This document shows positions 11,278-21,051 of a stretch of DNA of 64,000 bases, in pieces. Both the position numbers and the translations under genes were made by a program. The notes below the pieces were generated by a model that ran no database searches, was not told the origin of the DNA, and was given only the letters and a program-made list of their open reading frames with translations. Source of the stretch: Pelagicoccus sp. SDUM812003 (lineage in GTDB: Bacteria > Verrucomicrobiota > Verrucomicrobiia > Opitutales > Opitutaceae); assembly GCF_031127815.1 (NCBI RefSeq), contig NZ_JARXHY010000002.1, forward strand, positions 434,001-498,000. Reading direction: 5' to 3'. Numbering within the stretch: position 1 is the stretch's first letter; every line of letters begins with the position of its first letter.

Positions 11278-13740
11278 ATGAATACGCTTAAACTCCTCCG
11301 AATCGGCACCCTTTCCCTCTTGGCCGCCCACGTAGCTATGGCAGACCCAGTACCCGAGGACCAGCCACTGCCGGTTCCGACCTACGGTATCAATCTCGGC
11401 AATACACTGGAGCCTCCCTGTGGCGAAGGCTGTTGGGGGCCTGCGGCCACTCAGGCCGTTATCGACAGCATCGCAGCCCAAGGCTTCAACGCCATCCGCA
11501 TCCCCTGCGCCTGGGACAGCAACGCCGACCAGACCACCTTCGAGATCGATCCTACCTACATGGCCCGGGTCAAGCAGGTGGTGGACTGGAGCCTCGACGC
11601 GGGCATGTACGTCTTGATCAATTGCCACTGGGACGGCGGCTGGATGGAGAACAACCTCGAGGCGGAGGTTAACCCGCTCATCGACGAGAAGATGGACGCC
11701 TACTGGACGCAGATCGCCACCACCTTTGCCGACTACGACAACCGCCTGCTCTTCGCCGGAGGAAACGAGCCCCACATCGAAACTCCAGACATAATGGAGA
11801 CCCTACTGGCGTACTATCAGACCTTCGTCGACGCTGTGCGGAGAGTTGGCGGAAACAACACCAACCGCTGGCTGGTCATGCCAAGCGTTTCGCCACCTTC
11901 CTGGATGGACCACCTCCCCACGGACCCGACCCCCAATCGCATCATGGTCGAATACCACAGCTACATGCCGTCCCTTTTCACCATCATCCACGACGATCCG
12001 GAATGGGGCCGATCCATCTACTACTGGGGCGAGGCCTACTTCAACGACGCCGACCCAACCCGCAACGCCACCTTCTACGCCGAAGACGCCATCGACTGGG
12101 AGCTGCAGGCTCTGGCCGACCAGTACGTCGACAAAGGCATTCCGGTCCTTATCGGCGAATTCGGAGCCTACCTGACCAAGACCCTTTCCGGGACGGAAGC
12201 CGAATACAACCGGGCCTCCACGCTCTATTGGAACAACTACCTCGCCGAAGGGGCCCGCGCCCGAGGGATCAGCCCCTTCCTCTGGACCATCCAAAGCGAC
12301 ATTTTCGATTGGAGCACCGGCGCCGTCCTAGATCCCGAAATGGTCGACATGGTGACCGGCGGAATCGCGCCCCCGCCGCCAAACGGAGCTCCCTTCGCAG
12401 TGACTGGCCTGACCGCGACCAACACCGGAGAAAGCCAGATCGACCTCGCATGGAACGCGGTCGACGGAGCCACTAGCTACAACCTCCACCGAGGCGCGGG
12501 ATCCGGACTCCCGGCTGCCGCCGAGCCCTTCGCTACCGGCGTCACCGACACCACCTACACCGATACTGGCCTCAACGACGGCACGACCTACTACTATCAG
12601 GTAGTCGCCGTGAACGACGCCGGCCCCTCCGGCTTCACCACCGAAGCCCATGCCACCACCCCCGGCACCAAGCCCGACCCAACCCAATTCCACTTCGAAG
12701 CCGACACCCAACGCTGGAAGGCAGACGGAGGACAAATCTCGAATGTCGCAATCTCCGCCGAGCGGAGCTTCGCGGGCAACCGCTCCCTAGCCGTAAATTT
12801 CGACGGCACCTCGGGCGGCACTTCCTCCATCTCTCTCGATCGAGCGGTCGTACCCGGCGGAGAGACCGTTACCTTTCACGTCTGGATTCCCGAAGGCAGC
12901 GCCATCACCAGCATCGAGGCTTGGCTGCAGGACAAGAAATGGAACGCGAGCCAGACCACGTTTAACAACCTGACCGCCGACTCCTGGAACACGCTCGAAT
13001 TCACTGTTCCAGAAAACGCCATCGTACCCTTTGTGAACTTCGGACTGCGCTTCACCACCAGCGGCGCCTGGACCGGCACCTGCTACGTCGACTCCATCAG
13101 CTGGAGGGCCCATGAGAATCCATTCCGTCCCGTAGGCCTGGCCACCACCTCAGGCTCTACCAAGGTCACCCTTGACTGGGACGAAACCGATCTGGCCACC
13201 AGCTACAAGATCCAGCGCTCGACCACCGAAGCGACCGGCTATGAAACCATCGCGTCCGCCGATACCACCACCTTTACGGACAACGCCCTCGATCCAAACA
13301 CCACCTACTACTACGTGGTCGTCGCAGTGAACGAATTCGGAGAAAGCGTGGCCTCCACCATCGTATCCGCCATTCCCTCACAAACCATCGAGGAATGGCG
13401 TATGGAAAATTTCGGTACGACCGAGAACACCGGCGAAGCCGCCGACGGCGCCGATCCCGACGGCGACCGAGCGACCAATTGGCAGGAGTACATCAGCGGC
13501 ACCGATCCGAAGGATCCAAAAAGCGTCCTCGTCATCGAACGTCTCACCTTCGACGAAAACGACATCGTCGTTCGCTTTCCCACCGTCGAAGGCAAAACCT
13601 ACCGTCTCGAAAAATCCTATACACTGCTCGCCGACTCGTGGAGCATCGTGCAGGACAACATCGCAGGCACCGGCAACACAATAGAGATCACCGATTCCGG
13701 CGCCGATAGCCGCTTCTATCGGCTCGCCGTCACACCATAG
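11278..13740 (+). CDS. Endo-beta-glucanase GH5 with two FN3 domains and a CBM-like domain
   Basis: 820 residues. Signal peptide 1-22, GH5 barrel about 35-370 starting 'YGINLGNTLEPP'. The acid/base is E164 in 'GGNEPH' and the nucleophile is E294 in 'IGEFGAY'. Then a fibronectin type III domain (about 375-460), a carbohydrate-binding-like jelly-roll ('FHFEADTQRW' to 'CYVDSISW', about 462-612), a second FN3 (about 615-702), and a C-terminal module beginning 'ADPDGDRATNWQEYISGTDP'. That last module recurs on verrucomicrobial exported proteins and may serve surface retention. It is a paralogue of the GH5-CBM13 protein at 54518 ('NLGNTLEPP.GEG.WGPAA'). It lies 43 bp after GH95. The likely reaction is internal cleavage of beta-1,4-glucan (cellulose or xyloglucan). 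Confidence 0.9.
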   Translation: MNTLKLLRIGTLSLLAAHVAMADPVPEDQPLPVPTYGINLGNTLEPPCGEGCWGPAATQAVIDSIAAQGFNAIRIPCAWDSNADQTTFEIDPTYMARVKQVVDWSLDAGMYVLINCHWDGGWMENNLEAEVNPLIDEKMDAYWTQIATTFADYDNRLLFAGGNEPHIETPDIMETLLAYYQTFVDAVRRVGGNNTNRWLVMPSVSPPSWMDHLPTDPTPNRIMVEYHSYMPSLFTIIHDDPEWGRSIYYWGEAYFNDADPTRNATFYAEDAIDWELQALADQYVDKGIPVLIGEFGAYLTKTLSGTEAEYNRASTLYWNNYLAEGARARGISPFLWTIQSDIFDWSTGAVLDPEMVDMVTGGIAPPPPNGAPFAVTGLTATNTGESQIDLAWNAVDGATSYNLHRGAGSGLPAAAEPFATGVTDTTYTDTGLNDGTTYYYQVVAVNDAGPSGFTTEAHATTPGTKPDPTQFHFEADTQRWKADGGQISNVAISAERSFAGNRSLAVNFDGTSGGTSSISLDRAVVPGGETVTFHVWIPEGSAITSIEAWLQDKKWNASQTTFNNLTADSWNTLEFTVPENAIVPFVNFGLRFTTSGAWTGTCYVDSISWRAHENPFRPVGLATTSGSTKVTLDWDETDLATSYKIQRSTTEATGYETIASADTTTFTDNALDPNTTYYYVVVAVNEFGESVASTIVSAIPSQTIEEWRMENFGTTENTGEAADGADPDGDRATNWQEYISGTDPKDPKSVLVIERLTFDENDIVVRFPTVEGKTYRLEKSYTLLADSWSIVQDNIAGTGNTIEITDSGADSRFYRLAVTP

Positions 13741-13770
13741 GCATTCAGAGCATCAATGTTTCAATCACCT

Positions 13771-14742
13771 CTACTTTCGACCGGCTCCAAAATCAACCGA
13801 TTCGACCAGATGTCCAAAGCGAAGCGAAACGCCGATTCCAGAGGTGAAGATTCCGCACTCAGCAGCGTCAATGCCTCTCTCGTGAAAAAGCTCCAGCACC
13901 AGTCGCACCCTTTCCTCAGATACAGCTAATACGTATCCATAGCTTGGAAACGAGATTAGCCATTTCATCCAATTCGCTGCAGTCGGTCGCGGCAGGGTTT
14001 CCAGATCGACAATCACACCGACGCTCGAACAGGCGCAGAGCATGGCTAAGGTGCCGACAACTCCTCCATTGGAGATATCCTTTGCGGCGCGACAGAGCTG
14101 ACGCTCCGCCAGCTGAGGCAGAAGCTCGAGATTGCGCCGCAATCGCTCGGGAGCCGTCGTGGTGCTGGCATTCCAGAACGGCTTGTCACGTCGGTAGGCT
14201 CCATTCAAATCGATTGCTATGACGAGGCGATCACCCGGCCGGGCGTCGAAGCTGGTAAGCAAATGTTTCCCCGCCCGTCCCAATACCGAAGCGCCGAGAT
14301 AAGCAGGAGCATCCGTCGAAATTCGAGTCGTGTGACCGCCCACGATCGGGACCCCGTACGCCTCTGATGCCGCACGCATACCTTGCCAGATGGCGTCGCA
14401 TGCCGGACCCTCAGACGCCCAGAGCGTATTCGTGATCGCTATGGGCCGTCCACCCATGGCCGCTACGTCGCTGAGATTCACCATCACCGCCGAATAGCCG
14501 GCGAACCATGGATCTTCGGCCACGAACGATTCGAGCATGCCCTCCGAGGCGAAAAGCAAATAACCACCGCTCGCGGTATCCTCTATCGCCGCGCAGTCGT
14601 CGCCTAGGCGAGAGCTCCCGCAAACGCTTTCCGCTTGAGTATAAGCGTTATGAATACAGGCCTTTTCCAATACAGACGCATGCCGAGCAAGCCTTGTGGC
14701 AAGCTCGCATAAGTCGATGGGCGCCGTGGGCATCTGTGTCAT
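13771..14742 (-). CDS. Nit1-cluster AIR-synthase-like protein (sll0787 family)
   Basis: Last gene of the Nit1 operon. 323 residues from ATG 14742, which overlaps the acetyltransferase stop in an ATGA; an in-frame start at 14835 would run deep into that gene and was not used. PurM/AIR-synthase fold marks are 'LGDDCAAI' near residue 46 and 'MVNLSDVAAMGG' near residue 86, with 'DISNGG' further on. Homologues in Synechocystis (sll0787) and mycobacteria always sit with a Nit1 nitrilase. Members of this superfamily activate substrates with ATP as phosphate donor; the substrate here is unknown. Family assignment comes from sequence marks plus the intact neighbourhood. Confidence 0.85.
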   Translation of the reverse strand: MTQMPTAPIDLCELATRLARHASVLEKACIHNAYTQAESVCGSSRLGDDCAAIEDTASGGYLLFASEGMLESFVAEDPWFAGYSAVMVNLSDVAAMGGRPIAITNTLWASEGPACDAIWQGMRAASEAYGVPIVGGHTTRISTDAPAYLGASVLGRAGKHLLTSFDARPGDRLVIAIDLNGAYRRDKPFWNASTTTAPERLRRNLELLPQLAERQLCRAAKDISNGGVVGTLAMLCACSSVGVIVDLETLPRPTAANWMKWLISFPSYGYVLAVSEERVRLVLELFHERGIDAAECGIFTSGIGVSLRFGHLVESVDFGAGRK

Positions 14743-15305
14743 GCGACACTCGCGGCTGGCTGATAGTAGTCGAGATCCGCCCGCATCTTTACATGGGGCA
14801 GACCAAAGAGTTCTATCTCTTCCAACGGCTGCCAATGCAAGCGTTCGAAGAAACGGGCGTTTTGCTTCTGAACAGTCGCCAAAAACTCATGACATCCGAT
14901 CGCATTGGCAGTGGATACCGCCTTGTAGATCAGCCCTGCCCCGATCGCTCCAAGTCCTGCGTTGCACGGCTGCTGATTGCGAACCACCGCTGCCGTACTG
15001 AATCGGCGAATACGACGATACTCGGGAGCGACTCCGAGTCGACTTCCATACCAGACGCCGGGCTGGCGCTCGTCGATTCGAACCACACCCATGACGTCAT
15101 CCTCCATTCCGGCGATGATCGGCTTGCAGACGATTGGGATCATGTTCTCGTCAATCGCATCGCGATCGTCGTCCTGAAACACGCCCTGTTCATGGCAGAA
15201 GATACGGCGGCGCAAAGCGTGAAAACCGGCGAGGTCTTCCCTGCTCTGGGCAAGCTTGAATACAAAGTCCTGAGGCTGAAATGCTCTGAATCGTTCGATT
15301 AGCAT
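14739..15305 (-). CDS. Nit1-cluster GNAT N-acetyltransferase (MSMEG_0567/sll0786 family)
   Basis: 188 residues. The GNAT core is visible as 'VVRIDERQPGVWYGSRLGVAPEYRR' split over beta4/alpha3 (about residues 72-97), followed by 'LIYKAVSTANAIGCHEFLATVQ' and 'FFERLHWQPL'. N-acetyltransferases of this type are found only in Nit1 clusters and are annotated as nitrogen-starvation associated. The gene lies 25 bp after the flavoprotein and overlaps the AIR-synthase-like gene by four bases, so translation is coupled. Acceptor substrate unknown. Confidence 0.85.
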   Translation of the reverse strand: MLIERFRAFQPQDFVFKLAQSREDLAGFHALRRRIFCHEQGVFQDDDRDAIDENMIPIVCKPIIAGMEDDVMGVVRIDERQPGVWYGSRLGVAPEYRRIRRFSTAAVVRNQQPCNAGLGAIGAGLIYKAVSTANAIGCHEFLATVQKQNARFFERLHWQPLEEIELFGLPHVKMRADLDYYQPAASVA

Positions 15306-15330
15306 GGATGGCGATCTGGGTTCGGATTCT

Positions 15331-16635
15331 TCAAGCAGTTTCAGCGCCGATTGCCTCGGCTTTCATTCGTTGCAGAGCAGGCCAAGGTTCCACCCCATTT
15401 CTTCGCTTCACAATCGCCTGAGCGATGTGCGTAGCGTCCTCCGCGATCCCAGCGAATCGGGACGATCCCCACGTGTGTAGCCACGGCAAGCCTAGGAAAA
15501 ATAGCCCCGGCGCCTCTGTGACGCCACGCTTGTGCTCAGGCAATCCGCGCCGATCGAAAATGTCGATTTCGATAAAGGAAAAGTCGGGCTTGAAGCCGAG
15601 ACACCAAATCACGCAGGAAATATCGGCGGTTTCGAAATCGAGCTCGGTTTCCTCTGGCGACGGCGGGGTCCAACAGGGAACATAGGGTGGCTCCTCGGGA
15701 GCATCGATTCCCTTGGCCGCGATGTAGTCGTCGATGCGCTGACAAATGCCCAAGTAGGAGCGATCCGCTTTGTCCAGCTTCTCCTTCACGTCAGGGCGCG
15801 AGCGGAATCCCTTCTCCGTGACCTCCTCGAGGTAGCCGTAGAGCTTCATGCCATCGAGGGCGAAACGGCGCAGGTCGATCTCGCGCCCGCCGTCTCGTCC
15901 TGTGAGGTAGTGGTTGGTTCCGCCACGGGCCTTTTCCGGATCGGGATGTTCGTCGTAGCAGGTCTCGTAATAGCCCATCTCCTCGAGCCAAGCGACCGCA
16001 TCCTTGCCACGATACTTGCGCGGCGAGCGCGGAGCGTTTCCCAGATAGAGATGAACCTGACGACCGGCGAGCTGCAGGTCCTCCGCTATCTGACAACCGG
16101 ACTGGCCATTGCCCACGATCGCCACCGCTCCTTGGGGAATTTGCTCGGGATTGCGGTACTCGGTGGCGAAAATCTGCTGGATGCGGGACGGGATCCGATC
16201 GAATCCCTCAGGGCGCATAGGGATGTGGAAGGATCCGATGGCGCTGACCACGTTCTGGCAAATCCAAGTCCCGATGCTTGTCTCCACTTCGTAGCCAAGG
16301 TCCGACTCACGGACCGAGAGAACCGTCACGCCTTCATGGATTGGAGCCGTCACCTTCTGCGCGAAGCGTTCGACATAGTCGACGATTTCGTCCTTGAGCA
16401 TGAAGCCGTCCGGGTCGTCGCCATCGTAGGGATGCTCCGGCAAGCGGCATTGAAAATTGGGCGTGACCAGACAAAAGCTGTCCCAACGCTCCTCTCGCCA
16501 GCTATGGGCGACCCGGTTCTTTTCGAAAATAACCTGATCGGTCACGCCGTATTTGCTGAGTTGATACGATACGCTGAGCCCAGCTTGGCCTCCGCCGATG
16601 ATTACGACTTCGACGCGTTTGTATTCGTTTTTCAT
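15331..16635 (-). CDS. Nit1-cluster flavin-dependent oxidoreductase (MSMEG_0569 family)
   Basis: 434 residues with two dinucleotide-binding folds: FAD '[18 protein letters not shown]' at residues 10-27 and NAD(P)H '[17 protein letters not shown]' around 170-186. A late '[14 protein letters not shown]' and '[16 protein letters not shown]' match the flavin-containing monooxygenase/TrkA-like class. In Nit1 clusters it is believed to oxidise a nitrogenous metabolite; no substrate has been established to my knowledge. The gene starts six bases after the small MSMEG_0570-type gene. No signal peptide. Confidence 0.87.
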   Translation of the reverse strand: MKNEYKRVEVVIIGGGQAGLSVSYQLSKYGVTDQVIFEKNRVAHSWREERWDSFCLVTPNFQCRLPEHPYDGDDPDGFMLKDEIVDYVERFAQKVTAPIHEGVTVLSVRESDLGYEVETSIGTWICQNVVSAIGSFHIPMRPEGFDRIPSRIQQIFATEYRNPEQIPQGAVAIVGNGQSGCQIAEDLQLAGRQVHLYLGNAPRSPRKYRGKDAVAWLEEMGYYETCYDEHPDPEKARGGTNHYLTGRDGGREIDLRRFALDGMKLYGYLEEVTEKGFRSRPDVKEKLDKADRSYLGICQRIDDYIAAKGIDAPEEPPYVPCWTPPSPEETELDFETADISCVIWCLGFKPDFSFIEIDIFDRRGLPEHKRGVTEAPGLFFLGLPWLHTWGSSRFAGIAEDATHIAQAIVKRRNGVEPWPALQRMKAEAIGAETA

Positions 16636-16641
16636 TGGTAT

Positions 16642-16917
16642 CTATATGTTGGTGATCTTTAGAAGCGCGTCGCGTTCGAGAGCCGAGCTCCAGCGTTCGA
16701 TATTTGCGAGCGATGTAGTGGCTCCGCTACACGCGAAACCATACTTAGCCTCCACTCGAGCGGAGGCCTCGTTGAGAGCGATCTTCGCTTTGGATACGAA
16801 TTCTTCGACAGTGAGAGTCTCGTCGCGCCTAAAGTACTCGCGAACGACGGACGAGGGAGAGTAGCAGTCGCGCACGGATCCATCCGGCAGCTTCACGGAA
16901 AAGGGTGTTTCTGGCAT
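16642..16917 (-). CDS. MSMEG_0570 family nitrogen-starvation protein
   Basis: A 91-residue small soluble protein with conserved 'RDCYSPSS', 'TVEEFVSKAKIAL' and 'GFACSGA' marks. The family is named from the mycobacterial Nit1 cluster; molecular function unknown. Lying 17 bp after the radical SAM gene and six bp before the flavoprotein gene, it is clearly within the operon. A close paralogue (about two thirds identical over the last 76 residues by eye) lies at 62109-62393 outside any Nit1 cluster. Confidence 0.87.
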   Translation of the reverse strand: MPETPFSVKLPDGSVRDCYSPSSVVREYFRRDETLTVEEFVSKAKIALNEASARVEAKYGFACSGATTSLANIERWSSALERDALLKITNI

Positions 16918-16934
16918 GGTGCTGGATCTCGTTT

Positions 16935-18092
16935 TTAGGCCGCCGAGCAGCCGCTGGACTGAGGGTTCTCGAAGCTAGAAAGCGAAGAGCAGGCGCCGCA
17001 TTTGGCGCAGCCGGCTTTTTGCTTGTCGGAGGTCATGCTCGCCTGCGCCAGCATTTCGCCGATCGGAGATAGGACCGAGCGCATGAACTCCGAACTTGGA
17101 GCCGATCGATTCTCGAGCTGGGTCCCGGTGACCGGCACGAAGGGCACCACGAAGGGATAGACGCCGATCTCGATCAGTTGCCGCGATGCGTCGATAAGTC
17201 CTTCTCGGGAGTCGCCCAGTCCCGCGAGCAGATAGGTGCTGACCTGACCGCGACCAAACACTGCTACCGCCGCTCGAAAGGCTTTCAAATAAAACTCGAC
17301 TGGCACCTCCGCCTTTCCAGGCATGATCTCAGCCCGCACGTTCTCGTCCCAAGCTTCCAAGTGCATGCCCAGCGTATCCACTCCAGCGTCCTTGAGACGA
17401 TGAAACCAAGCGAAGTCGTCGGGCGGCTCGCACTGCGCTTGAATGGGTAACCCAGTCGCGTCCTTGATAGCCTGGGCAGTTTCGGCTAAAACCGCCGCAC
17501 CCCGATCGCTGGTGACCGGCGTGCCGGTAGTCATGACGACTTGCTTAATCCCATCGAAGCGTTGAGCAGCGGCTGCCACTTCCGCTAGCTGGGCAGGGCT
17601 TTTGCGCGGTATGGTGCGGCCCGCCTTGAGCGATTCGCCAATGGCGCAAAACTGGCACTTGGTACGCTTGTCTCCGTAGCGTATGCAGGTTTGCAATACA
17701 GTGGTGGCCAGCACGTCCTTCGAGTGCAGGGTCGCGATCTTCCAGTACGGCACGCCTTCGTCGGTGGTGAAGCTGTAGAATTTTGGCTGAGGCGGGTAGC
17801 TGACGAAGGCAATTCGCTCGCCTTGATGCAGGAGCTCGACGCGGCCATCGGACAGCGTTCTGCCGACAGCGAAAGGCGACGAAGCGGCGGCATGGGTATG
17901 GACTGGCACCATGATGGTGGTCCCCAGCACAGTCATCGCCTTGTGGTCAGTCGGTCCCGCACCGCCGACTCGCGACGAAGCGCCTTCGTCCGTCGTCAAA
18001 CGAACGCCGTGGGACTGCAATTCCGACAACAGGAAACTCTTCTGCTCGAAGATTCCTTCGCTATACGGGCTGGTATTCGGATACGCTTTCAT
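16935..18092 (-). CDS. Nit1-cluster radical SAM protein (MSMEG_0568/sll0785 family)
   Basis: 385 residues. The iron-sulfur Cys set appears as C136, C146 and C149 ('[15 protein letters not shown]'), a Cx9Cx2C spacing instead of the usual Cx3Cx2C, followed by '[14 protein letters not shown]' (SAM-binding strand region). The C-terminus holds a second Cys group 'CAKCGACSS' and another Cys near the end, possibly a site for an auxiliary cluster or metal. The start overlaps the nitrilase gene by 32 bp. The family is a fixed part of Nit1 clusters; its reaction is unknown. Confidence 0.87.
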   Translation of the reverse strand: MKAYPNTSPYSEGIFEQKSFLLSELQSHGVRLTTDEGASSRVGGAGPTDHKAMTVLGTTIMVPVHTHAAASSPFAVGRTLSDGRVELLHQGERIAFVSYPPQPKFYSFTTDEGVPYWKIATLHSKDVLATTVLQTCIRYGDKRTKCQFCAIGESLKAGRTIPRKSPAQLAEVAAAAQRFDGIKQVVMTTGTPVTSDRGAAVLAETAQAIKDATGLPIQAQCEPPDDFAWFHRLKDAGVDTLGMHLEAWDENVRAEIMPGKAEVPVEFYLKAFRAAVAVFGRGQVSTYLLAGLGDSREGLIDASRQLIEIGVYPFVVPFVPVTGTQLENRSAPSSEFMRSVLSPIGEMLAQASMTSDKQKAGCAKCGACSSLSSFENPQSSGCSAA

Positions 18093-19038
18093 TGTTTTCG
18101 ATGGGTTCGATGTCGCGTTCGTTCAAGGAAGTGATCGCGGGTTGCGGCGCCTTGTTGACTGAGAGCGAAAACAGGTCCGGACGGGAGTAATGGCCCACCG
18201 AATCAAGCATGCGCTTGCGCTTGGTGATCTGCTCGAAATCGAGATCGGCAATGGCGATGCCCTCTCCTTCGGTGATCGGTTCGCAAAGATGCGAACCGTC
18301 CGGTCCGATGATAGCCGAATAGCAGCCACCGCTGAGGGCCTTCTGCATCTTCGGATCGTCCGTGAGGGCGGCGCGCTGTTCGTCGCTCAGCCAGCCTGTC
18401 GAGTTGACCACGAAACAGCCCGCCTCCAGAGCGTGGTGCCGGATGGTTACCTCGATCTGGTCGGCGAAGATCTGCCCCACCATCGACCCGGGAAACTGCG
18501 AGCAATGGATCTGCTCACCATCGGCCATCAACGTGTAGCGAGCCAGCGGATTGTAGTGCTCCCAGCAAGCCAATGCGCCGATCTTTCCAACGGCGGTATC
18601 CACAACCTTGAGACCGGATCCGTCGCCGCGACCCCAGATCATGCGCTCGTGGAAGGTGGGGGTGATCTTGCGGCGCTTCAATTTGATCGCGCCGTCGGTG
18701 TCGAAGATCAGTTGCGTATTATAAAGCGACCCTCCGTCGCGTTCGTTGACTCCCACACAGAGAACCATGTCAAAATCGATGGCGACGCGCGACAGGGTTT
18801 CCGTCGTTGGCCCCGGAATCAAGACCGCTTCCTCGTAGAGCGAAAGGTGCGCCCGTCCTGTGGATACAGGCGGCTCTACGAATGAGAAGTAAGGATAATA
18901 GGGCACAAAGGTCTCGGGAAAGACAGCGAGCCGCGCGCCTTCCTTCGCCGCGTCGGACACGGCGTCGCACATGCGGCTGACGGTTGCGGCCCCGCTTTTC
19001 AGGTCGGGCGCTAGTTGGATGGCGGCGGCTCGGATCAT
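18061..19038 (-). CDS. Nitrilase, Nit1 type (sll0784 family)
   Basis: 325 residues of the carbon-nitrogen hydrolase superfamily with the complete catalytic triad: E42 in 'FPETFVP', K124 in '[12 protein letters not shown]', and the nucleophile C158 in '[11 protein letters not shown]'. The sequence '[14 protein letters not shown]' is typical of true nitrilases, so conversion of a nitrile to acid plus ammonia is likely. In Nit1 clusters the natural nitrile is not known. It lies 20 bp after the MSMEG_0572-type gene and overlaps the radical SAM gene by 32 bp. Cytosolic. This is the enzyme that gives the operon its name. Confidence 0.93.
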   Translation of the reverse strand: MIRAAAIQLAPDLKSGAATVSRMCDAVSDAAKEGARLAVFPETFVPYYPYFSFVEPPVSTGRAHLSLYEEAVLIPGPTTETLSRVAIDFDMVLCVGVNERDGGSLYNTQLIFDTDGAIKLKRRKITPTFHERMIWGRGDGSGLKVVDTAVGKIGALACWEHYNPLARYTLMADGEQIHCSQFPGSMVGQIFADQIEVTIRHHALEAGCFVVNSTGWLSDEQRAALTDDPKMQKALSGGCYSAIIGPDGSHLCEPITEGEGIAIADLDFEQITKRKRMLDSVGHYSRPDLFSLSVNKAPQPAITSLNERDIEPIENNESVSEYQPV

Positions 19039-19058
19039 ATCGTGTATTCGTTTGAGAG

Positions 19059-19541
19059 TTACACTGTCCAGGAATCCATGATCACCGCGTTCGCCTTCTT
19101 GTGCAGCAGAATGCAGTCGAGCACGTCGAGCGGATTGATCGGGATGATGCCGGGAATGAACGCCTTTTCGGTCTGGCCGTAGAGAGCTTGGGTCGAGAAG
19201 CGGCAGGCGTAGACTTTGCCGCCCTCTTCCATGAACTTGCTCAAACGTTCGTTGACGAAAAGATGCCCCGGAAACGCTTCGTCACCCAAGGTCGGAAAGC
19301 CACGCTGGAAGCCCATGGTGACCCCGGGGCCGTAGAGGAGGATGGACGTCTCGTAGCCCTTACGCAGAAGACGGGTCGCGGAAAGCGTATTGACGATGCT
19401 GATCGAGCCTTCGAAGGCGACAGTGTGAAAGGTCACCAAGGCCTTCTCGCCTGACTCCGCTTTGACGTCCTCGAAAACTTTCTCTTCGTAGTCGACGAGG
19501 AAGTCCCCGTCCTTGTGCATCGGTTTATCTACTTTTGGCAT
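19059..19541 (-). CDS. MSMEG_0572/sll0783 family nitrogen-starvation protein
   Basis: First gene of the Nit1 operon, 160 residues, DsrE/YchN-like in character ('[19 protein letters not shown]', 'SILLYGPGV', '[13 protein letters not shown]'). Homologue of Synechocystis sll0783, reported to be strongly induced by nitrogen starvation. Biochemical role unknown; DsrE-like folds often form oligomers with a reactive Cys, and a Cys is present in 'YACRFS'. Translation starts at ATG 19541 and a sigma-54-like site lies about 75 bp upstream. Confidence 0.87.
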   Translation of the reverse strand: MPKVDKPMHKDGDFLVDYEEKVFEDVKAESGEKALVTFHTVAFEGSISIVNTLSATRLLRKGYETSILLYGPGVTMGFQRGFPTLGDEAFPGHLFVNERLSKFMEEGGKVYACRFSTQALYGQTEKAFIPGIIPINPLDVLDCILLHKKANAVIMDSWTV

Positions 19542-19614
19542 GATGTGATGGATTAGTATTGAGTTTCTATTTCAGGATCTCGACCGCCATCGGGCGTCTT
19601 GACGTTTCGGATTT

Positions 19615-19631
19615 CAGCACCGGTGGCGCCA
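19615..19631 (-). promoter_or_regulatory. Possible sigma-54 promoter of the Nit1 operon
   Basis: On the minus strand TGGCGCCACCGGTGCTG has GG and GC exactly ten bases apart and agrees with TGGCACG-N4-TTGCW at 9 of 12 positions. The predicted transcript start would lie about 65 bases before ATG 19541. Nitrogen-stress operons are classic sigma-54 targets and two sigma-54 activators lie at 60-64 kb. Short degenerate site, so only a candidate. Confidence 0.4.
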
Positions 19632-19710
19632 TCAGATAGCGTTCGATCAAAGATGAGCGGGGTTATGCGCGCACATCGTTGCGCACGATTCCTGCTGTCA
19701 CTTTTGAAGC

Positions 19711-20742
19711 ATGAACACGCCAATCACCATGGCCGAGGTCGCCCGAGAGATCGGCGTCTCCACTTCCACTGTATCGCGAGCCCTGCGCAACGATCCGCGC
19801 ATCAGCGTCGAAAGGCGCGAACGCATCAAAGACGTGGCCCAAGCCCTTGGCTACCGCCCAAATCCGCTGGTAAGCGCCTTGATGAGCAGCCGGAAATCCC
19901 ATTTCGACAAAGCCGCAACGAACACCATCGCCCTCGTCACCGACTACGGAGGCTCCACGCACTGGCGGGTCAAAGACGTTTGTCGATGGGAGTTCGAAGG
20001 CATAACGAAACGCTCAGAGGAGTTGGGCTATCGAATCGAGGAATTCGCCCTCCCAGAATACAAAGGCGATGCCGAAAAGCTGTCGGAAGTGATCTTCAAC
20101 CGTGGCATCCGCGGCGTCATTCTTGGTTTCACCCGGGAGCGCCAGAAGAAGAACATGATAGAGACCGAACGTTTCGCGGTGGCCGGCTTGAGCGCCTATT
20201 TCAGAAAGGCAGATGTCGACCGAACGAATTTCCACGGTCTGTACAACGTGCGCCTCGCTCTGGAGGAAATGCGCAAGCTCGGCTACCGAAGAACGGGGCT
20301 GGTGGTACCAGAATTCAACAACCGCATTTCCGGCGGCCAATGGACTGCCGGCGCCTTGGACTGGCAGCGCGCCCTGCCGATATCCGACCGTTGCGCCCCC
20401 TTCGCCCCGACCGTCGAGGATTCCGAAGCAGCGTTCCGCCGTTGGATGGAACAAGAGCAGCCAGACTCTCTGCTCGTCTACAAACTCCCCGTATCCACCT
20501 GGCTTTCGAAGCTCGGACTGAGAGCGCCTATCGATATCGGCATCGCCTACCTTTTTCGCACGCAGGAAGAAATGGATTCCGCAGCGGGGATCGATGGAAA
20601 CCTGCAGCAAGTGGGAGCTGCGGCCGTGGATCTCGTTGTGGGCAGTATGAATACCAACCAAGCAGGCCTTCCCTCCACCCCGAAGGAAGTGTTGATAAAA
20701 GGAACCTGGCGACACGGCAAAACTCTGAAACCCAAAGTCTAG
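19711..20742 (+). CDS. LacI-family transcriptional regulator
   Basis: 343 residues. The N-terminal HTH 'TMAEVAREIGVSTSTVSRALRN' (residues 6-27) and hinge 'IKDVAQALGYRPNPLVSALMSS' are canonical LacI/GalR features, followed by a periplasmic-binding-protein-like effector domain. It is divergent from the Nit1 operon (169 bp between starts) and points toward the GH27 alpha-galactosidase 309 bp away. The usual role would be sugar-responsive repression of carbohydrate genes. The shared 16-bp operator of this window lacks the central CG typical of LacI operators, so a link between the two is unproven. Confidence 0.93.
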   Translation: MNTPITMAEVAREIGVSTSTVSRALRNDPRISVERRERIKDVAQALGYRPNPLVSALMSSRKSHFDKAATNTIALVTDYGGSTHWRVKDVCRWEFEGITKRSEELGYRIEEFALPEYKGDAEKLSEVIFNRGIRGVILGFTRERQKKNMIETERFAVAGLSAYFRKADVDRTNFHGLYNVRLALEEMRKLGYRRTGLVVPEFNNRISGGQWTAGALDWQRALPISDRCAPFAPTVEDSEAAFRRWMEQEQPDSLLVYKLPVSTWLSKLGLRAPIDIGIAYLFRTQEEMDSAAGIDGNLQQVGAAAVDLVVGSMNTNQAGLPSTPKEVLIKGTWRHGKTLKPKV

Positions 20743-20777
20743 GAAGGTTTGTACCCGTCTGGGACGTGACAGCGCTA

Positions 20778-20793
20778 TCCCTAGTTTTAGCGA
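20778..20793 (+). promoter_or_regulatory. Shared 16-bp operator, upstream of GH27
   Basis: TCCCTAGTTTTAGCGA, 16/16 to consensus, extended on both sides to CTATC...GATAG. It ends 258 bp before the GH27 start. The rest of the 309-bp gap (20743-21051) holds no gene; GGATACAGGA at 20890-20899 resembles GGATACGGGA upstream of GH97. Confidence 0.7.
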
Positions 20794-21051
20794 TAGACAG
20801 GCAGCGAGTAAACTTTTATTCTATTGTTCACACCCCAGCGCTGCTCGTTCACTTTAGATTGCTCGCATCCTACCTGTTTCCAATTTTCGGATACAGGAAT
20901 AACCGAGCGCGGCGTTCCGCCTGGCGGCTAATCAAATCCTATTCTTCAAGGTCCTCCCGCCATTTAGCGAACGAGGCGAATTCAGATCCTCGCCAAGAGA
21001 GCTCCAATCGCCTCGAGCAAGGGCTGGCCTATCGACGCCCCTCCTACTCAA

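Noticed and set aside
15532-16662. Long plus-strand frame opposite the flavoprotein gene
   Set aside because: Antisense shadow of a gene with clear Rossmann motifs; no recognisable protein pattern.
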